From positions 1 to 42,785 of the forward strand of contig LVBE01000085.1 in assembly GCA_001603105.1 (NCBI GenBank): a stretch of DNA of 42,785 nt, read 5' to 3'. Under the pieces are notes generated by a model. The model worked only from the letters and a program-made list of their open reading frames with translations, did not search any database and was not told where the DNA came from. Shown here in pieces: positions 21,675 through 31,930 of the stretch. The translations under genes were made by a program, and so were the position numbers. The first letter of the stretch is position 1. Each line of letters begins with the position of its first letter. This DNA is from Spirochaetales bacterium Spiro_03 (GTDB lineage Bacteria; Spirochaetota; Spirochaetia; Sphaerochaetales; Sphaerochaetaceae).

Positions 21675-21787
21675 CTGTCCATCCAAACATCCGGTATGCA
21701 TCAATGTGAATATTTATGCAATGATACTGGTAATTATCTACATAACCATGTACAATCCGGGAAAAGTCCATCTGAGAGGAGTAAGGT

Positions 21788-22603
21788 ATGAAACGATTGT
21801 TCACAGCGCTGTTGATTATGCTTGTCGCCGGATCGTTGGTCTATGCAGCCGGTTCGAAGGAACAGAAGCCAGGGGTCGACACCTCGTTAGAGAAGGTCAT
21901 GAAGAAGGGCCGCTTTGTCATGGGGCTCGATGACAGCTTCCCGCCGATGGGCTTTCGTGATGAGAAGGGCGAGATCGTGGGCTTCGATGTCGACCTCGCC
22001 AAAGAGGTGACCCGGCGCCTGGGCGTCGAGCTGAAGCTTCAGCCCATCGACTGGAACGCCAAGGAGCAGGAGCTCAATACCGGCAATATCGACTGCATTT
22101 GGAACGGCTTCACCATCACCGACGAGCGCAAAGCCGCGATGACCTTCTCCCCTCCCTACATCCACAACGCCCAGGTGGTCGTCGTGCGCGAGGACGCCCC
22201 CTACACCACACTGGCAAGCCTGGCCGGCAAGACCGTGGGCTACCAGGCAGGATCGTCGGCAAGCCAGGCGATCGACGACTCACCATCATTCAAAGCCTCA
22301 GTCAAGTCATTTGTCGAGTTCAAGGAGAACCTGACCGGCCTCATGGACCTTGAGATCGGCGGCATTGACGCCCTGGTCGTTGACGTGACGGTCGCCACCG
22401 ACAATATCCGCCGCAGCGGCAAGGCGTTCAGGATCCTAGCCGAGGAACTGGCCCCTGAAGACTACGGCATCGGCTTTCGCAAGGGAGACCAGAAGCTGGC
22501 AGATGCTGTGTGGGAACAGTTGGTTGCGATGCACAATGACGGCACCCTTGGCGCCATCGCCGTCAAGTGGTTTGGTGTGGACAACACCGTTGTCGGCAAT
22601 TGA
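21788..22603 (+). CDS. Amino acid ABC transporter substrate-binding protein (SBP family 3)
   Basis: signal peptide then AAGSKEQK; FVMGLDDSFPPMGFRDEKGEIVGFDVDLAKEV. Confidence 0.92.
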   Translation: MKRLFTALLIMLVAGSLVYAAGSKEQKPGVDTSLEKVMKKGRFVMGLDDSFPPMGFRDEKGEIVGFDVDLAKEVTRRLGVELKLQPIDWNAKEQELNTGNIDCIWNGFTITDERKAAMTFSPPYIHNAQVVVVREDAPYTTLASLAGKTVGYQAGSSASQAIDDSPSFKASVKSFVEFKENLTGLMDLEIGGIDALVVDVTVATDNIRRSGKAFRILAEELAPEDYGIGFRKGDQKLADAVWEQLVAMHNDGTLGAIAVKWFGVDNTVVGN

Positions 22604-22620
22604 AGAAGTGTGTATGATGG

Positions 22621-22646
22621 CGGGGAGCGTATCGCTCCCCGTTTTT
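22621..22646 (+). terminator. Intrinsic terminator between SBP and permease genes
   Basis: CGGGGAGCG-TAT-CGCTCCCCG then TTTTT. Confidence 0.85.
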
Positions 22647-22664
22647 CGTCTGTAGGAGTCATCT

Positions 22665-23300
22665 GTGCGTAACCTGTTGCCGCTACTATTGGTAGGAACC
22701 TTGACCAGCCTCAAGATCTTTGCCCTGACGTTGCTCTTTTCAGTGCCCCTTGGGGCAGTGGTCGCCCGTGGGCGCATGAGTGGCAACCGCCTCGTCAGCT
22801 CCTTGGTCAACATCTATATCATGATCATGCGTGGCACCCCCCTGATCCTGCAACTGCTCTTCGTCTACTTTGGACCGTACTACCTCTTCGGCGCCTCCTA
22901 CGACCGCTTTACCGCCGTGATCATCGGCTTTGTCATCAACTACGCCGCATATTTTGCCGAGATCTACCGCGGGGGAATCCAATCGATCCCGATCGGCCAA
23001 TGGGAGGCAAGCCTCGTCCTCGGCTTCTCAAAGGCGCACACCTTCACCCACATCATCGTCCCGCAGGTCGTCAAGCGCATCATCCCGGCGATGGGCAACG
23101 AAGTCATCACGCTGGTCAAGGATACCGCCCTTGCCCAGACCATCGGGGTTGCCGAGCTCTTCCGAGTAGCCCAAAGCGCATCGGCGCGGCAGTTCTCCAC
23201 CACCCCGATCGTCATCGCCGGCCTCTTCTACTTTATCATGAACGGCGTTGTCTCCCGCTCATTTGACTGGCTAGAGAAGAAGCTGGACTACTACCACTGA
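22665..23300 (+). CDS. Amino acid ABC transporter permease
   Basis: His/Glu/Gln/Arg permease family: [42 protein letters not shown] start. Confidence 0.92.
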   Translation: MRNLLPLLLVGTLTSLKIFALTLLFSVPLGAVVARGRMSGNRLVSSLVNIYIMIMRGTPLILQLLFVYFGPYYLFGASYDRFTAVIIGFVINYAAYFAEIYRGGIQSIPIGQWEASLVLGFSKAHTFTHIIVPQVVKRIIPAMGNEVITLVKDTALAQTIGVAELFRVAQSASARQFSTTPIVIAGLFYFIMNGVVSRSFDWLEKKLDYYH

Positions 23301-23311
23301 AGGAGCGGCAG

Positions 23312-24070
23312 ATGGGCATCATCACTGTAGAGAACGTAACAAAGAACTTTGATGAACTGGGGGTGCTCAAGGGTATCAGCTTCACCCTCAATGAGGGCGA
23401 GGTGCTCTCCATCATCGGTCCCTCGGGCAGCGGCAAGTCCACCTTGCTGCGCTGCCTGACCCAGCTTGAGCGGATCGACAGCGGACGCATCGAGGTCTGC
23501 TCGATGACGATGGCCAAGAGTGAGGGAGAGACGGTTCAATATGCCGATGCCCGCACGCTCAAGGAGATCCGCCTCAAGCTCGGCCTGGTCTTCCAGAACT
23601 TCAACCTCTTTCCCCATATGAGCGTGCTGCGCAACATCACCGAAGCACAGATCAATGTACTGGGCAAGAGCAAAGCAGAGGCGACGGCGACGGCCCGCCT
23701 GCTTCTAGCCAAGATGGGCCTTGAGGAGAAGGAGGGCGCCTACCCCTGCCACCTCTCAGGAGGTCAGCAGCAGCGCGTCTCCATCGCCCGCGCCCTGGCC
23801 TTGAACCCTACCGTGCTCTGCTTCGATGAGCCGACCAGTGCCCTGGACCCGGAACTCACCGTTGAGATCCTGAAGGTCATCAAGGACCTTGCCAAGGAGA
23901 AGATGACCATGATCGTCGTCACCCATGAGATGGCCTTCGCCCGAGACATCAGTGACCGCGTCATCTTCATGGATGAGGGGCTCATCGTTGAGGAAGGGGC
24001 CCCTGAGCGGCTCTTCAATGAGCCGGCCATGGAGCGGACCCGGCGCTTTCTTACCCGCTATACCCAGTGA
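23312..24070 (+). CDS. Amino acid ABC transporter ATP-binding protein
   Basis: Walker [25 protein letters not shown], Walker [14 protein letters not shown]. Confidence 0.95.
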   Translation: MGIITVENVTKNFDELGVLKGISFTLNEGEVLSIIGPSGSGKSTLLRCLTQLERIDSGRIEVCSMTMAKSEGETVQYADARTLKEIRLKLGLVFQNFNLFPHMSVLRNITEAQINVLGKSKAEATATARLLLAKMGLEEKEGAYPCHLSGGQQQRVSIARALALNPTVLCFDEPTSALDPELTVEILKVIKDLAKEKMTMIVVTHEMAFARDISDRVIFMDEGLIVEEGAPERLFNEPAMERTRRFLTRYTQ

Positions 24071-25622
24071 GCGGGACCAGTAGCCGTCCGCTCGTCGTCC
24101 CCACCACACAGCCGCGCTCCAAGGCGACCTCCCCGTTGACCATCACCACATCAAGGGGGCTTTGGCTGCCCTCGCCCACAGCCACGCTTGAGTCGAGGCG
24201 TCGCTGGTCGAAGAGCACCAGATCCGCCTTATACCCCTCGGCGATGAGGCCGCGGCCCACCAGAGCCAGACGCTTGGCGCTCTGAGCGGTAAGCCGAGCC
24301 ACGGCCTCCTCGATCGAGAGGGTATGCGTTTCGTTGACGTAGCGGCCGATGAGGTGTAGGGCAGCATTGTAGGAGCGTGGATGGGGAGATGGGCTACTGT
24401 AGAGGGCATCGCTGCCAAAGCACATCCTTTGATGACTCATGATCCTGGTAAGGCTCTCCTCGCTTTGGGTGACATCGCCCATCACCGTCGCCCCCTCGGC
24501 GTCTTGCAAAAGGTCAAAGAGCGCCTCGTATGGGTCTTGGCTTCGCATCTGGGCGATGGTGGCAAGGCTCATCTTCTCATAGTGTGAAGCAGTAGGCAGC
24601 GACAGGAGAGTGATGTCGTCAAAGCCGACGAGCCCGACGATACTATCCCATCCCTGCCCTTCCTCCATCAAGGCCCGCATCTGATCACGCTCTGAGCGAT
24701 CGGCGAGCATACGCTTCAGAGTGTGGCGATCGTAGGCAAGGTACTGTGGCGGCAGCAGGGAGAAGAGGGAGGTGGAACCCCACAGGTACGGGTACTGGTC
24801 AAAACCGATGTCAAGCCCTTCTCCCGTTGCCCGATCGATGCGGAGCAAGAGCTCATCGACCAGGCGCTGGTTGTGCACCCCCACCGCCTTCAGATGGCTG
24901 ATCTGTAGCCGCACCCCGCTCTTTCGGGCCACTGCGATCATCTCATCAAGGCTCTCAACGACCTTGTTGCCCTCACAGCGTAGGTGCACTGCCAACAGCC
25001 GCCCATAGTCGGCTGTGGCTTGGGCCAAGGCAACCAGCTCATCGGTTGAAGCGCTGTAGCACGGCTCATAGTAGAGACCGGTGGAGAGTCCCCACACCCC
25101 TTCTTCAAGGCTCTGGCGTAGCAGGCCAACCATCTCGTCGGTCTGTCTCGCATTCGCCTTCTGTGCGCTCTGACTGCCCAGAACCATCTGCCTCAGCGGC
25201 CCATGGGCTTGGAAGAAACCCATGTTCACCCCGCCCCCTGAGCGGTACCACGCCTCCTTGTATGCAGCAAAAGAGGGCCAATGGTGGAAAGAAGCAGAAC
25301 CGAGCACCTCGGCGGCCAGCGAGTCGTCACCGACAGAGGGGAAGACCCCGATCCCGCAGTTGCCCCCAAATTCAGTGGTGATGCCCTGGGCGATCTTGGC
25401 ACCCATCACCGGGTTGGAGAGGACGTGGACGTCGCTGTGGGCATGGATATCGATGAAGCCGGGGGCAAGGATCAAATCGCGGCATTCAAAGACTCGCTCG
25501 CTCTGGATCTCCCCTAGTCGCCCGATGGCGGCAATGGTACCTCCTTCAACCAACACGTCGGCGCAGTATGGGCTTCGCTCTGTACCGTCAACGATCGTTG
25601 CATGCCTGAAGAGCTTTCTCAT
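24051..25622 (-). CDS. N-acyl-D-amino-acid deacylase (D-aminoacylase), amidohydrolase family
   Basis: [36 protein letters not shown], terminal KADLVLFD. Confidence 0.88.
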   Translation of the reverse strand: MRKLFRHATIVDGTERSPYCADVLVEGGTIAAIGRLGEIQSERVFECRDLILAPGFIDIHAHSDVHVLSNPVMGAKIAQGITTEFGGNCGIGVFPSVGDDSLAAEVLGSASFHHWPSFAAYKEAWYRSGGGVNMGFFQAHGPLRQMVLGSQSAQKANARQTDEMVGLLRQSLEEGVWGLSTGLYYEPCYSASTDELVALAQATADYGRLLAVHLRCEGNKVVESLDEMIAVARKSGVRLQISHLKAVGVHNQRLVDELLLRIDRATGEGLDIGFDQYPYLWGSTSLFSLLPPQYLAYDRHTLKRMLADRSERDQMRALMEEGQGWDSIVGLVGFDDITLLSLPTASHYEKMSLATIAQMRSQDPYEALFDLLQDAEGATVMGDVTQSEESLTRIMSHQRMCFGSDALYSSPSPHPRSYNAALHLIGRYVNETHTLSIEEAVARLTAQSAKRLALVGRGLIAEGYKADLVLFDQRRLDSSVAVGEGSQSPLDVVMVNGEVALERGCVVGTTSGRLLVPLTGYSG

Positions 25623-26458
25623 AGTCCTAGTTCCTCATATGCTTCGCTGACCAAGGTGATCAGAGCGAGGTAGTTGCCTCGCCGCTTGGTCATCACCAGA
25701 GCAGCTTTCAGTTCGTCGACTCGGCCGATACTTACCAAGACCGGGGGCCACCCTGCCTCGATCATGACGCGCGCGTAGACGAGGGCGGCAAGAAGGCCAT
25801 TGTGGTGGTGATAGGGAGCCAATCGCAGCACCTCGGCGTAGAGAAAGAGGGCACGTCGAAGCGGATGCTGGCCTATGAACGTTTGCTCATCCTGGATGAA
25901 GAGCGCCTCTAGATCAGCGCTGTCGCCCACCAGGCGGCCATGATCATCATCCAAGCCCAGAGAGAGCTGGCTGTACAGCAGGGTGAGTGCATGTACGCTC
26001 ATCCGTAGCGGCTGCGCGCCCATCGTCGATGAGCGAGCCATGGAGAGGATGGTCGATCTCATATGCAGGGCCAAGAGGTGGGTTGACAGTGCGTGGGCAG
26101 GAACAAATGATCCTGCTGCCATGGCAGCAAGCTCGGCGACGCTGAGGTCGATCGAGGCAACCGAGAGGCTTGCGACGACGAAGTGGTCGACGGCCTTGGC
26201 ACATCGATCTTGCAGGGTGGCAACATCCGCTGCGCGGTAGAGCTGTAGGTGCTCCAGCGCCTCAGTGCCCACGCTCACCTGCGCCTGCCAAAGGCCCCTG
26301 AGGGAGCGCCCATCACCGGGTTTGGCAGCATCGTGGGGGATGAGGTACGCCCAGGAGCTCTGGATCGCCCCATCGACACGCCCCTGGGAGCAGAGTACAC
26401 GCACTCGTCGCTCACTGATACCCCATTTGGCAGCTGCTTGCTTGGTGCTCATGAACAT
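25619..26458 (-). CDS. HTH protein with C-terminal degenerate Fic-like domain
   Basis: N-term MFMSTKQAAAKWGISERRVRVLCSQGRVDGAIQSSWAYLIPHDAAKP; C-term QHPLRRALFLYAEVLRLAPYHHHNGLLAALVYARVMIEAGWPPVLV resembles the Fic core; RBS GGAGGG before ATG 26458. Confidence 0.65.
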   Translation of the reverse strand: MFMSTKQAAAKWGISERRVRVLCSQGRVDGAIQSSWAYLIPHDAAKPGDGRSLRGLWQAQVSVGTEALEHLQLYRAADVATLQDRCAKAVDHFVVASLSVASIDLSVAELAAMAAGSFVPAHALSTHLLALHMRSTILSMARSSTMGAQPLRMSVHALTLLYSQLSLGLDDDHGRLVGDSADLEALFIQDEQTFIGQHPLRRALFLYAEVLRLAPYHHHNGLLAALVYARVMIEAGWPPVLVSIGRVDELKAALVMTKRRGNYLALITLVSEAYEELGL

Positions 26459-26610
26459 CGATTCCCTCCTACCATTCCTATCTTGGATTAATACCACCAA
26501 AGGGATGGGGGTGCAAGAGCGCAGCTTGCAAGGGCTTTACCAAAGGGCCCACAATGAGGATAATTGGTTGGAAAGGGAGCCCCTTTCCAGAACTTCTTGG
26601 AGGAGCACCT

Positions 26611-27894
26611 GTGCAAAGCTACGACGTCATCATTGTTGGAAGCGGACCGGCCGGCATGGCCGCTGCCTTCACCCTCAAACAAGCCAACCCCAACCTCTCC
26701 ATCCTGATCCTCGACCGGGAAAAGTTCTCAACCGGCGGCATGCGCAATGACTGCAAGATGAACTTCACCTACCCCATCGGCTTTCCCACCGAGTATTGGA
26801 GTGAAGAGGCAGCAAACCACTACCTGAGCCAGGTCATTGCATTTCTTGCGCCCTCAATCATGCCCAAAAGCAACATTGAAGTCTACCAAAAACGAGCCGA
26901 GCGCCTTGGCTGCACCCTCTTGGAGATCAAGCAGACCCACCTCGGCACCGATGGCGGCCTGCTCTTGATCAAGGAGCTCCTCGCTCGTCTAGAAGAGCTG
27001 GGTGTCGAGCTTGCCCTCGGCGAGGCGATGGAGCGCGTCAACCAAGAAGGGAGCTTCATCACCACCGAAAAGCGGGAGATCGGCTACAAGCGCCTTCTGG
27101 TCGCCCCCGGGCGCAAGGGCTTCAACTTCCTGCAAGATCTGATGCACTCGCTCTCGATCCCATTCATCGACAACATCGTCGACATCGGCATCCGTGTGGA
27201 GACGCGGATCGAACACTACCCGATCGTCCGCGACTACTATGATCCCAAGTTCTACTTCCCTGACAAGGTACGTACGTTTTGCACCAACAGCGGCAATGCC
27301 CATGTCGTGCGTGAGCGCTACGCCACCAGCCGTGGCGATCAGTGGTACTCGGTCAATGGGCATGCCTTCGCCCCGGACAGCCGCCATGACAACGGCTTGG
27401 TCAACTTCGCGATGCTCAAGACCGTGCGTTTCACTGCCCCGCTGGCTAGCGGGCAGGCGTTTGCCGAGAACCTGGGCCTGCAGGCAGCGTTGATGGGCGG
27501 CGGCAAGCCACTGATGCAGCGTGTCGGCGACTTCCGCCTCGGAACGCGCAGCAAGGAGGCGTCCTTCAGCGACGATCTCTTTGACTTTGAGCCGACCTTG
27601 CGCTCCTGCTGTCCCGGCGACATCTCCCTGGCCATCCCGGCAAAGATCCTCAGGGCGATCTGGAAGGCGATGAAGAACCTCGACACCATCGTACCGGGAG
27701 TCCTCCACCCCTCCACGATCATGTACTACCCTGAGATCAAGCTGTACGCCAACAAGCCCGCCTACCTCGACGAGCACTTCCGGGTGACTGAGCAGATCTG
27801 GTTCGCCGGCGACGGAGCCGGCACCAGCCGCGGCATCACCGGCGCCTGGGCCAGTGGAATTCGAGCCGCTGAGGGGATGGCCAAGAGCCTATAG
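26611..27894 (+). CDS. NAD(P)/FAD-dependent oxidoreductase
   Basis: YDVIIVGSGPAGMAAAFTLKQ Rossmann motif; C-term IWFAGDGAGTSRGITGAWASGIRAAEG; GTG start with GGAGGAG RBS. Confidence 0.87.
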   Translation: MQSYDVIIVGSGPAGMAAAFTLKQANPNLSILILDREKFSTGGMRNDCKMNFTYPIGFPTEYWSEEAANHYLSQVIAFLAPSIMPKSNIEVYQKRAERLGCTLLEIKQTHLGTDGGLLLIKELLARLEELGVELALGEAMERVNQEGSFITTEKREIGYKRLLVAPGRKGFNFLQDLMHSLSIPFIDNIVDIGIRVETRIEHYPIVRDYYDPKFYFPDKVRTFCTNSGNAHVVRERYATSRGDQWYSVNGHAFAPDSRHDNGLVNFAMLKTVRFTAPLASGQAFAENLGLQAALMGGGKPLMQRVGDFRLGTRSKEASFSDDLFDFEPTLRSCCPGDISLAIPAKILRAIWKAMKNLDTIVPGVLHPSTIMYYPEIKLYANKPAYLDEHFRVTEQIWFAGDGAGTSRGITGAWASGIRAAEGMAKSL

Positions 27895-28677
27895 GCTGTG
27901 GTGAAAGCGACTGTTCAGCCAGTTGGTGGCAAGATCGACCCATTGACGGGCACCGGGGTGTGGGGTCCCCACCTCCTCGGTGCACATCGACAGCCCATGC
28001 GCCCCACTTTCGAAGAGGTGGGCCTCGCACGCTACCTTCGCCTTGCGATAGGCCTTGATGAGATCCAGTGTGTTCTCAACCGGAACCGCTGAGTCGGTCA
28101 TCGTATGCCAGATGAAGGCGGGGCTCGCCGTCTCAGTTACGTGACGGTCGAGCAACATCAACTGCCTCAGCTCTGCATCCATGCCGCTTACCAAATCAAG
28201 GCTGCCTTGGTGGTCGTTGATCACCGGATAGGAGAGGATCAGGGCATCGGGGCGGTTGTTCTGGTCGACTACCTTCTGAACTGAGGTCACCTTTGGATGA
28301 TCGTGCAGAATTCCGATGGAGGCGGCTAGGTGGGCTCCTGCGGAAAATCCGATGACCGCCACCCGGGTCGGGTCACACATCCAGGCAAGAGCGTGCTCAC
28401 GGATCTTGATGAGGGCTCCGCTGATCTCCAACAGAGGATTCAACGCTGCTGCCTCTTCGCCGGTTGAGTAGTCGAGGATGAAGACGTTGTAGCTTTGGGA
28501 AAGGAAGTGCAACGCCACCGGATCGCGCTCGCGCTCAGATCGATAGCGGTACCCACCTCCGGGCAGGACAACCAGCGATGGTCGGATGTTGCGAATGCCA
28601 CCGTTGGCGGTGATGTCCTGCAGGTATCCGGTAAGGGGGACCTCATTGGGTCCGACTGCTGTCTGTATGATTCTCAT
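27889..28677 (-). CDS. Alpha/beta hydrolase (esterase/BD-FAE-like)
   Basis: VVLPGGGYRYRSERE, VAVIGFSAGAHLAAS; start ATG 28677. Confidence 0.85.
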   Translation of the reverse strand: MRIIQTAVGPNEVPLTGYLQDITANGGIRNIRPSLVVLPGGGYRYRSERERDPVALHFLSQSYNVFILDYSTGEEAAALNPLLEISGALIKIREHALAWMCDPTRVAVIGFSAGAHLAASIGILHDHPKVTSVQKVVDQNNRPDALILSYPVINDHQGSLDLVSGMDAELRQLMLLDRHVTETASPAFIWHTMTDSAVPVENTLDLIKAYRKAKVACEAHLFESGAHGLSMCTEEVGTPHPGARQWVDLATNWLNSRFHHSL

Positions 28678-28683
28678 GAGCCG

Positions 28684-28692
28684 ATGATACCA
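28684..28692 (-). promoter_or_regulatory. Extended -10-like TGGTATCAT upstream of alpha/beta hydrolase
   Basis: Minus strand; only 6 nt from the start codon, implying very short or no 5' UTR. Confidence 0.3.
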
Positions 28693-28780
28693 CACTATCG
28701 CAACGCGTAACCACTATTCGTTGCATCAGTGTTCAGAGCTTGGTAGTATGCAAGGTACCAATCTTCTATGGGGAGTAGCT

Positions 28781-29692
28781 ATGGAACGAATCATCCTCGA
28801 CGTCGACACCGGCCTCGATGACGCAGTGGCCATCTTTCTTGCTGCAGGGCTCAGTGAGATCCGTATCGAGGCGCTCATTGCCACCGCAGGCAATGTAGGC
28901 CTGGATAGGACCTTGGAGAATACGCTGAACATCGCCGAGGTCAGCGGCCTCACCTGTCCGGTCTACGCCGGCAGCAGCGCCCCGCTTGTACGGGCGAGGG
29001 TGGAGGCAGGAGACTTCCACGGCGAAAGCGGCCTTGATGGCCCGGTCTTTGAGAAGCGGGTACGCCAGAAGGCCCAAGAGGCCAGCGGCATCGATGCGAT
29101 GATCGCCCTGGTGATGGACAACCCCCACCAGATCACGATCGTCAGTGTCGGCCCATTGACCGACCTCGCCATCGCCATACAGCGGGAGAGGCGTCTTGCA
29201 GAGCTGGCAAAGGGCTTTGTCATCATGGGTGGATCCTTTTCCCGGGGCAACGTCACAAGCGAGGCGGAGTTCAACACCTACGCCGACCCGGAGGCCGCGA
29301 AGATCGTCTTTGCCAGTGGGGCGAACATCGTCCTCTTCAGCCTCGACTGCACCCGCACCGTCACCCTCAGCCCCACCCGCCTTGATTCGTACCGGACTCG
29401 ACCGGGGAGATGCAATGAGGTCTTTGTCGCCTGTATGGACAGCTATACCGCCAACTATACCAAGCGTGGGCAGGGAGAGCCGCAGATGCACGATCCGCTG
29501 TGCATCGCCTACCTCGCTGACCCCACCAAGGTGGCGCTCTCCCACTGGCCTGTCGATGTGGTCACCCTAGATGGGCCCTCCTACGGCAAGACTGTCAAAG
29601 TTGCGCAAGGAAAGCCGATCTCCGTCGCCGAATCGATCGACATTCCCTGGTTCTGGAGCTTGATGGACCGCGCTCTGGCTGCCCTGCCTTAG
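28781..29692 (+). CDS. Inosine-uridine preferring nucleoside hydrolase family protein
   Basis: IILDVDTGLDDAVAIFLA, ITIVSVGPLTDLAIA, FVIMGGSF; start ATG 28781 after GGGGAG. Confidence 0.9.
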   Translation: MERIILDVDTGLDDAVAIFLAAGLSEIRIEALIATAGNVGLDRTLENTLNIAEVSGLTCPVYAGSSAPLVRARVEAGDFHGESGLDGPVFEKRVRQKAQEASGIDAMIALVMDNPHQITIVSVGPLTDLAIAIQRERRLAELAKGFVIMGGSFSRGNVTSEAEFNTYADPEAAKIVFASGANIVLFSLDCTRTVTLSPTRLDSYRTRPGRCNEVFVACMDSYTANYTKRGQGEPQMHDPLCIAYLADPTKVALSHWPVDVVTLDGPSYGKTVKVAQGKPISVAESIDIPWFWSLMDRALAALP

Positions 29693-30303
29693 TGGTAGGT
29701 GACTAGGTCCGACAGTGCGAGGCGGATCTTCGGCCGCTCCTCTTCTGCGCTGTAGCCGAAGCTCGCCAACAAGGAGACCTGCCAGTGCCCAGGTTCAATG
29801 CCCAAGGCATCGAGGACCTGGCTTTCATCAAAGCCCTCGATAGCGCAGCTTTGGATGCCCAAGGTACGCGCCCCGCTCATCATATTGGCCACGGCAAGGT
29901 AGCCTTGGCTGCGCAGCCAGCAATCGATGCGCCCCTCTTGGGCAAGGAACGTATGGTAGGGGCGGTAGTCCTCTACAAAGAAGTCCAGGCTTCCGGGAAA
30001 GCGCGATCCACGCTCACGAACCCACGGCCCGTCAGGGTCGGCATAGGGGGCGGTACGCACCACAAGCGCTATCGTCATCGCGCTGGTCAGGACCGTCTCC
30101 TGCTCAAAGCATGCCCGATAGAGCCGCTCTTTCATCTCAGAGCCAATAGCCACATGGAAAGCCCATAGCTCCAGGCCGAAGGAGGTAGGGGTGAGACGGC
30201 CGTAGTTGAGGATCAAATCGATCTGCTCATTGGTCAGCGGTCGACTCTGGTCGTAGCGCTTACACGCAAAGCGATGCTCCATCGCAAAAAGAAAGTCCAT
30301 CAT
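29689..30303 (-). CDS. Nitroreductase family protein
   Basis: RFACKRYDQSRPLTNEQIDLILNYGRLTPTSFGLELW; LASFGYSAEEERPKIR. Confidence 0.88.
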   Translation of the reverse strand: MMDFLFAMEHRFACKRYDQSRPLTNEQIDLILNYGRLTPTSFGLELWAFHVAIGSEMKERLYRACFEQETVLTSAMTIALVVRTAPYADPDGPWVRERGSRFPGSLDFFVEDYRPYHTFLAQEGRIDCWLRSQGYLAVANMMSGARTLGIQSCAIEGFDESQVLDALGIEPGHWQVSLLASFGYSAEEERPKIRLALSDLVTYH

Positions 30304-31019
30304 ACGCTCCTGCTCGCAAGGGCGAGGGCGAGCTCGATCATCGGATAGAGACCGACGGTACGCATCTCAGGCCCAAATCCACTGCCGCTGGTGCAGCTGT
30401 CGGTCATCGTCAAGATCGAGAGAGCTCGCTTGCCACACCACGCGGCGGTGGCATAGAGGGCGTAGGTCTCCATATCTTGAGCAAGGGCCCCAAGGCGGGC
30501 CCACGCCTTCCAGCTCTCCTCACCGAGGGCGTTGTATGATGAGAAAAGATCGCTGGAGAAGACCATCCCCGCATGGATCGGGATGGCGCGCTCGCCAGCG
30601 AGAGCCATGGCATCAAAGAGGAGTGCGCTGTCACACACCGGGCTCAGCGTCCCCATCAGATTGTACTGATGAGCCCAGTTGGAGTCGGTGGAAGCGGTCA
30701 ACGCCACCACCAAGTCCCCGACCTCAATCTGGGGCTTGAGCCCTCCACAGGTGCCGATGCGGATGATTGTCTTCACATCGTACGCAGTAAAAAGCTCGTG
30801 GTAGTAGATCCCTGCCGACGGACCTCCCATACCTGTGCCCATCACCGATACCAGTTCCCCTTCAAAGAGACCGGTGTAGGCGTTCATCCCCCGCACATCG
30901 CTGACCAGAGCCCAATCGCTGAGGTAGCGCTCGGCCACCACCGTCGCCCGCTTCGGGTCGCCTGGGGCGAGGACCACTGAGGCGATCTCTCCCTTCTTGG
31001 CACGGTTATGGGCGGTCAT
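30300..31019 (-). CDS. deoD: Purine nucleoside phosphorylase (DeoD-type)
   Basis: LAPGDPKRATVVAERYL, VSVMGTGMGGPSAGIYYHEL, IIRIGTCGG, DMETYALYATAA. Confidence 0.82.
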   Translation of the reverse strand: MTAHNRAKKGEIASVVLAPGDPKRATVVAERYLSDWALVSDVRGMNAYTGLFEGELVSVMGTGMGGPSAGIYYHELFTAYDVKTIIRIGTCGGLKPQIEVGDLVVALTASTDSNWAHQYNLMGTLSPVCDSALLFDAMALAGERAIPIHAGMVFSSDLFSSYNALGEESWKAWARLGALAQDMETYALYATAAWCGKRALSILTMTDSCTSGSGFGPEMRTVGLYPMIELALALASRSV

Positions 31020-31930
31020 CAGCTGGCCCCCTTCTCATAGGGAAGGCCTGCCGAACGCGGGGCGTAGTTCTTGCCGCTGAAGAGGACGAGGGCGGCGAGG
31101 GTCACCACATAGGGGAGAATATTGAAGACCTCGGTTGGCAGGACCCGCAGAGCCGGGATATTGTTGGCGATGATCGAGAACGCCTGGGCGGTTCCGAAGA
31201 GCAGCGCTGCCCCGGTGACCCCAAGCGGGCTCCACCGCCCGAAGCTCACCGCCGCCAAGGCGATGAATCCTCGTCCGTTGATCGTATTGGAGGTATACTG
31301 GATCGTCTGTGTCAGCACGACGCATCCGCCGGCAAGACCGGCGAGCACGCCGCTGGCCACCACTGCCCAGTACCGCATCCGCTTGACGTTGATACCGACG
31401 CTCTCAGCGGCTCCTGGGTGCTCGCCGCAGGCCCTGAGGTGCATGCCAAAGGGTAATTTGTAGAGGATGAACCAAGAGAGGATCACCACTACGAGCGCGA
31501 TGTAGGCGGTCGGGTAAATTCCCAGGGCATCGGTTTGCATGCCCATGCGAAACTCCCGGGTCCGGTCGGCGCTGAAGAGGATCTGGCTGGCGAAGATCGT
31601 CACACCATTGGCCAAGAGGTTGATACCCGTCCCGCTGATTGTCTGGTCGGCGTTGAGGTTGATCGCCGCAACGGCGTGTATGAGGCTGAAGAGGCCGCCT
31701 GCTGCCAAGCCCATCGCCAAGGCGAGAAAGAGGGAGAGGGAGTGGTTCATGCCACTGCCCTCCATCAATACGTGGGCAGCTGCGGCCGTACACGCCCCGA
31801 TGGCCATCAAGCCCTCAAGGGCGATGTTGACTACCCCTGACTTCTCACAGATCATACCGCCGATTGCGGTTATCAGGATCGGGGCGACGATCATCAAGAT
31901 GGAGGGGAGCATTCCGAGGATCATGGTCAT
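31019..31930 (-). CDS. ABC transporter permease (nucleoside/BMP type)
   Basis: GGMICEKSGVVNIALEGLMAIGA; membrane protein coupled to BMP-type cluster. Confidence 0.9.
   Translation of the reverse strand: MTMILGMLPSILMIVAPILITAIGGMICEKSGVVNIALEGLMAIGACTAAAAHVLMEGSGMNHSLSLFLALAMGLAAGGLFSLIHAVAAINLNADQTISGTGINLLANGVTIFASQILFSADRTREFRMGMQTDALGIYPTAYIALVVVILSWFILYKLPFGMHLRACGEHPGAAESVGINVKRMRYWAVVASGVLAGLAGGCVVLTQTIQYTSNTINGRGFIALAAVSFGRWSPLGVTGAALLFGTAQAFSIIANNIPALRVLPTEVFNILPYVVTLAALVLFSGKNYAPRSAGLPYEKGAS

Noticed and set aside
26989-27777. 262-aa minus-strand ORF opposite the FAD oxidoreductase
   Set aside because: Shadow ORF; coding strand has clear Rossmann and FAD motifs.
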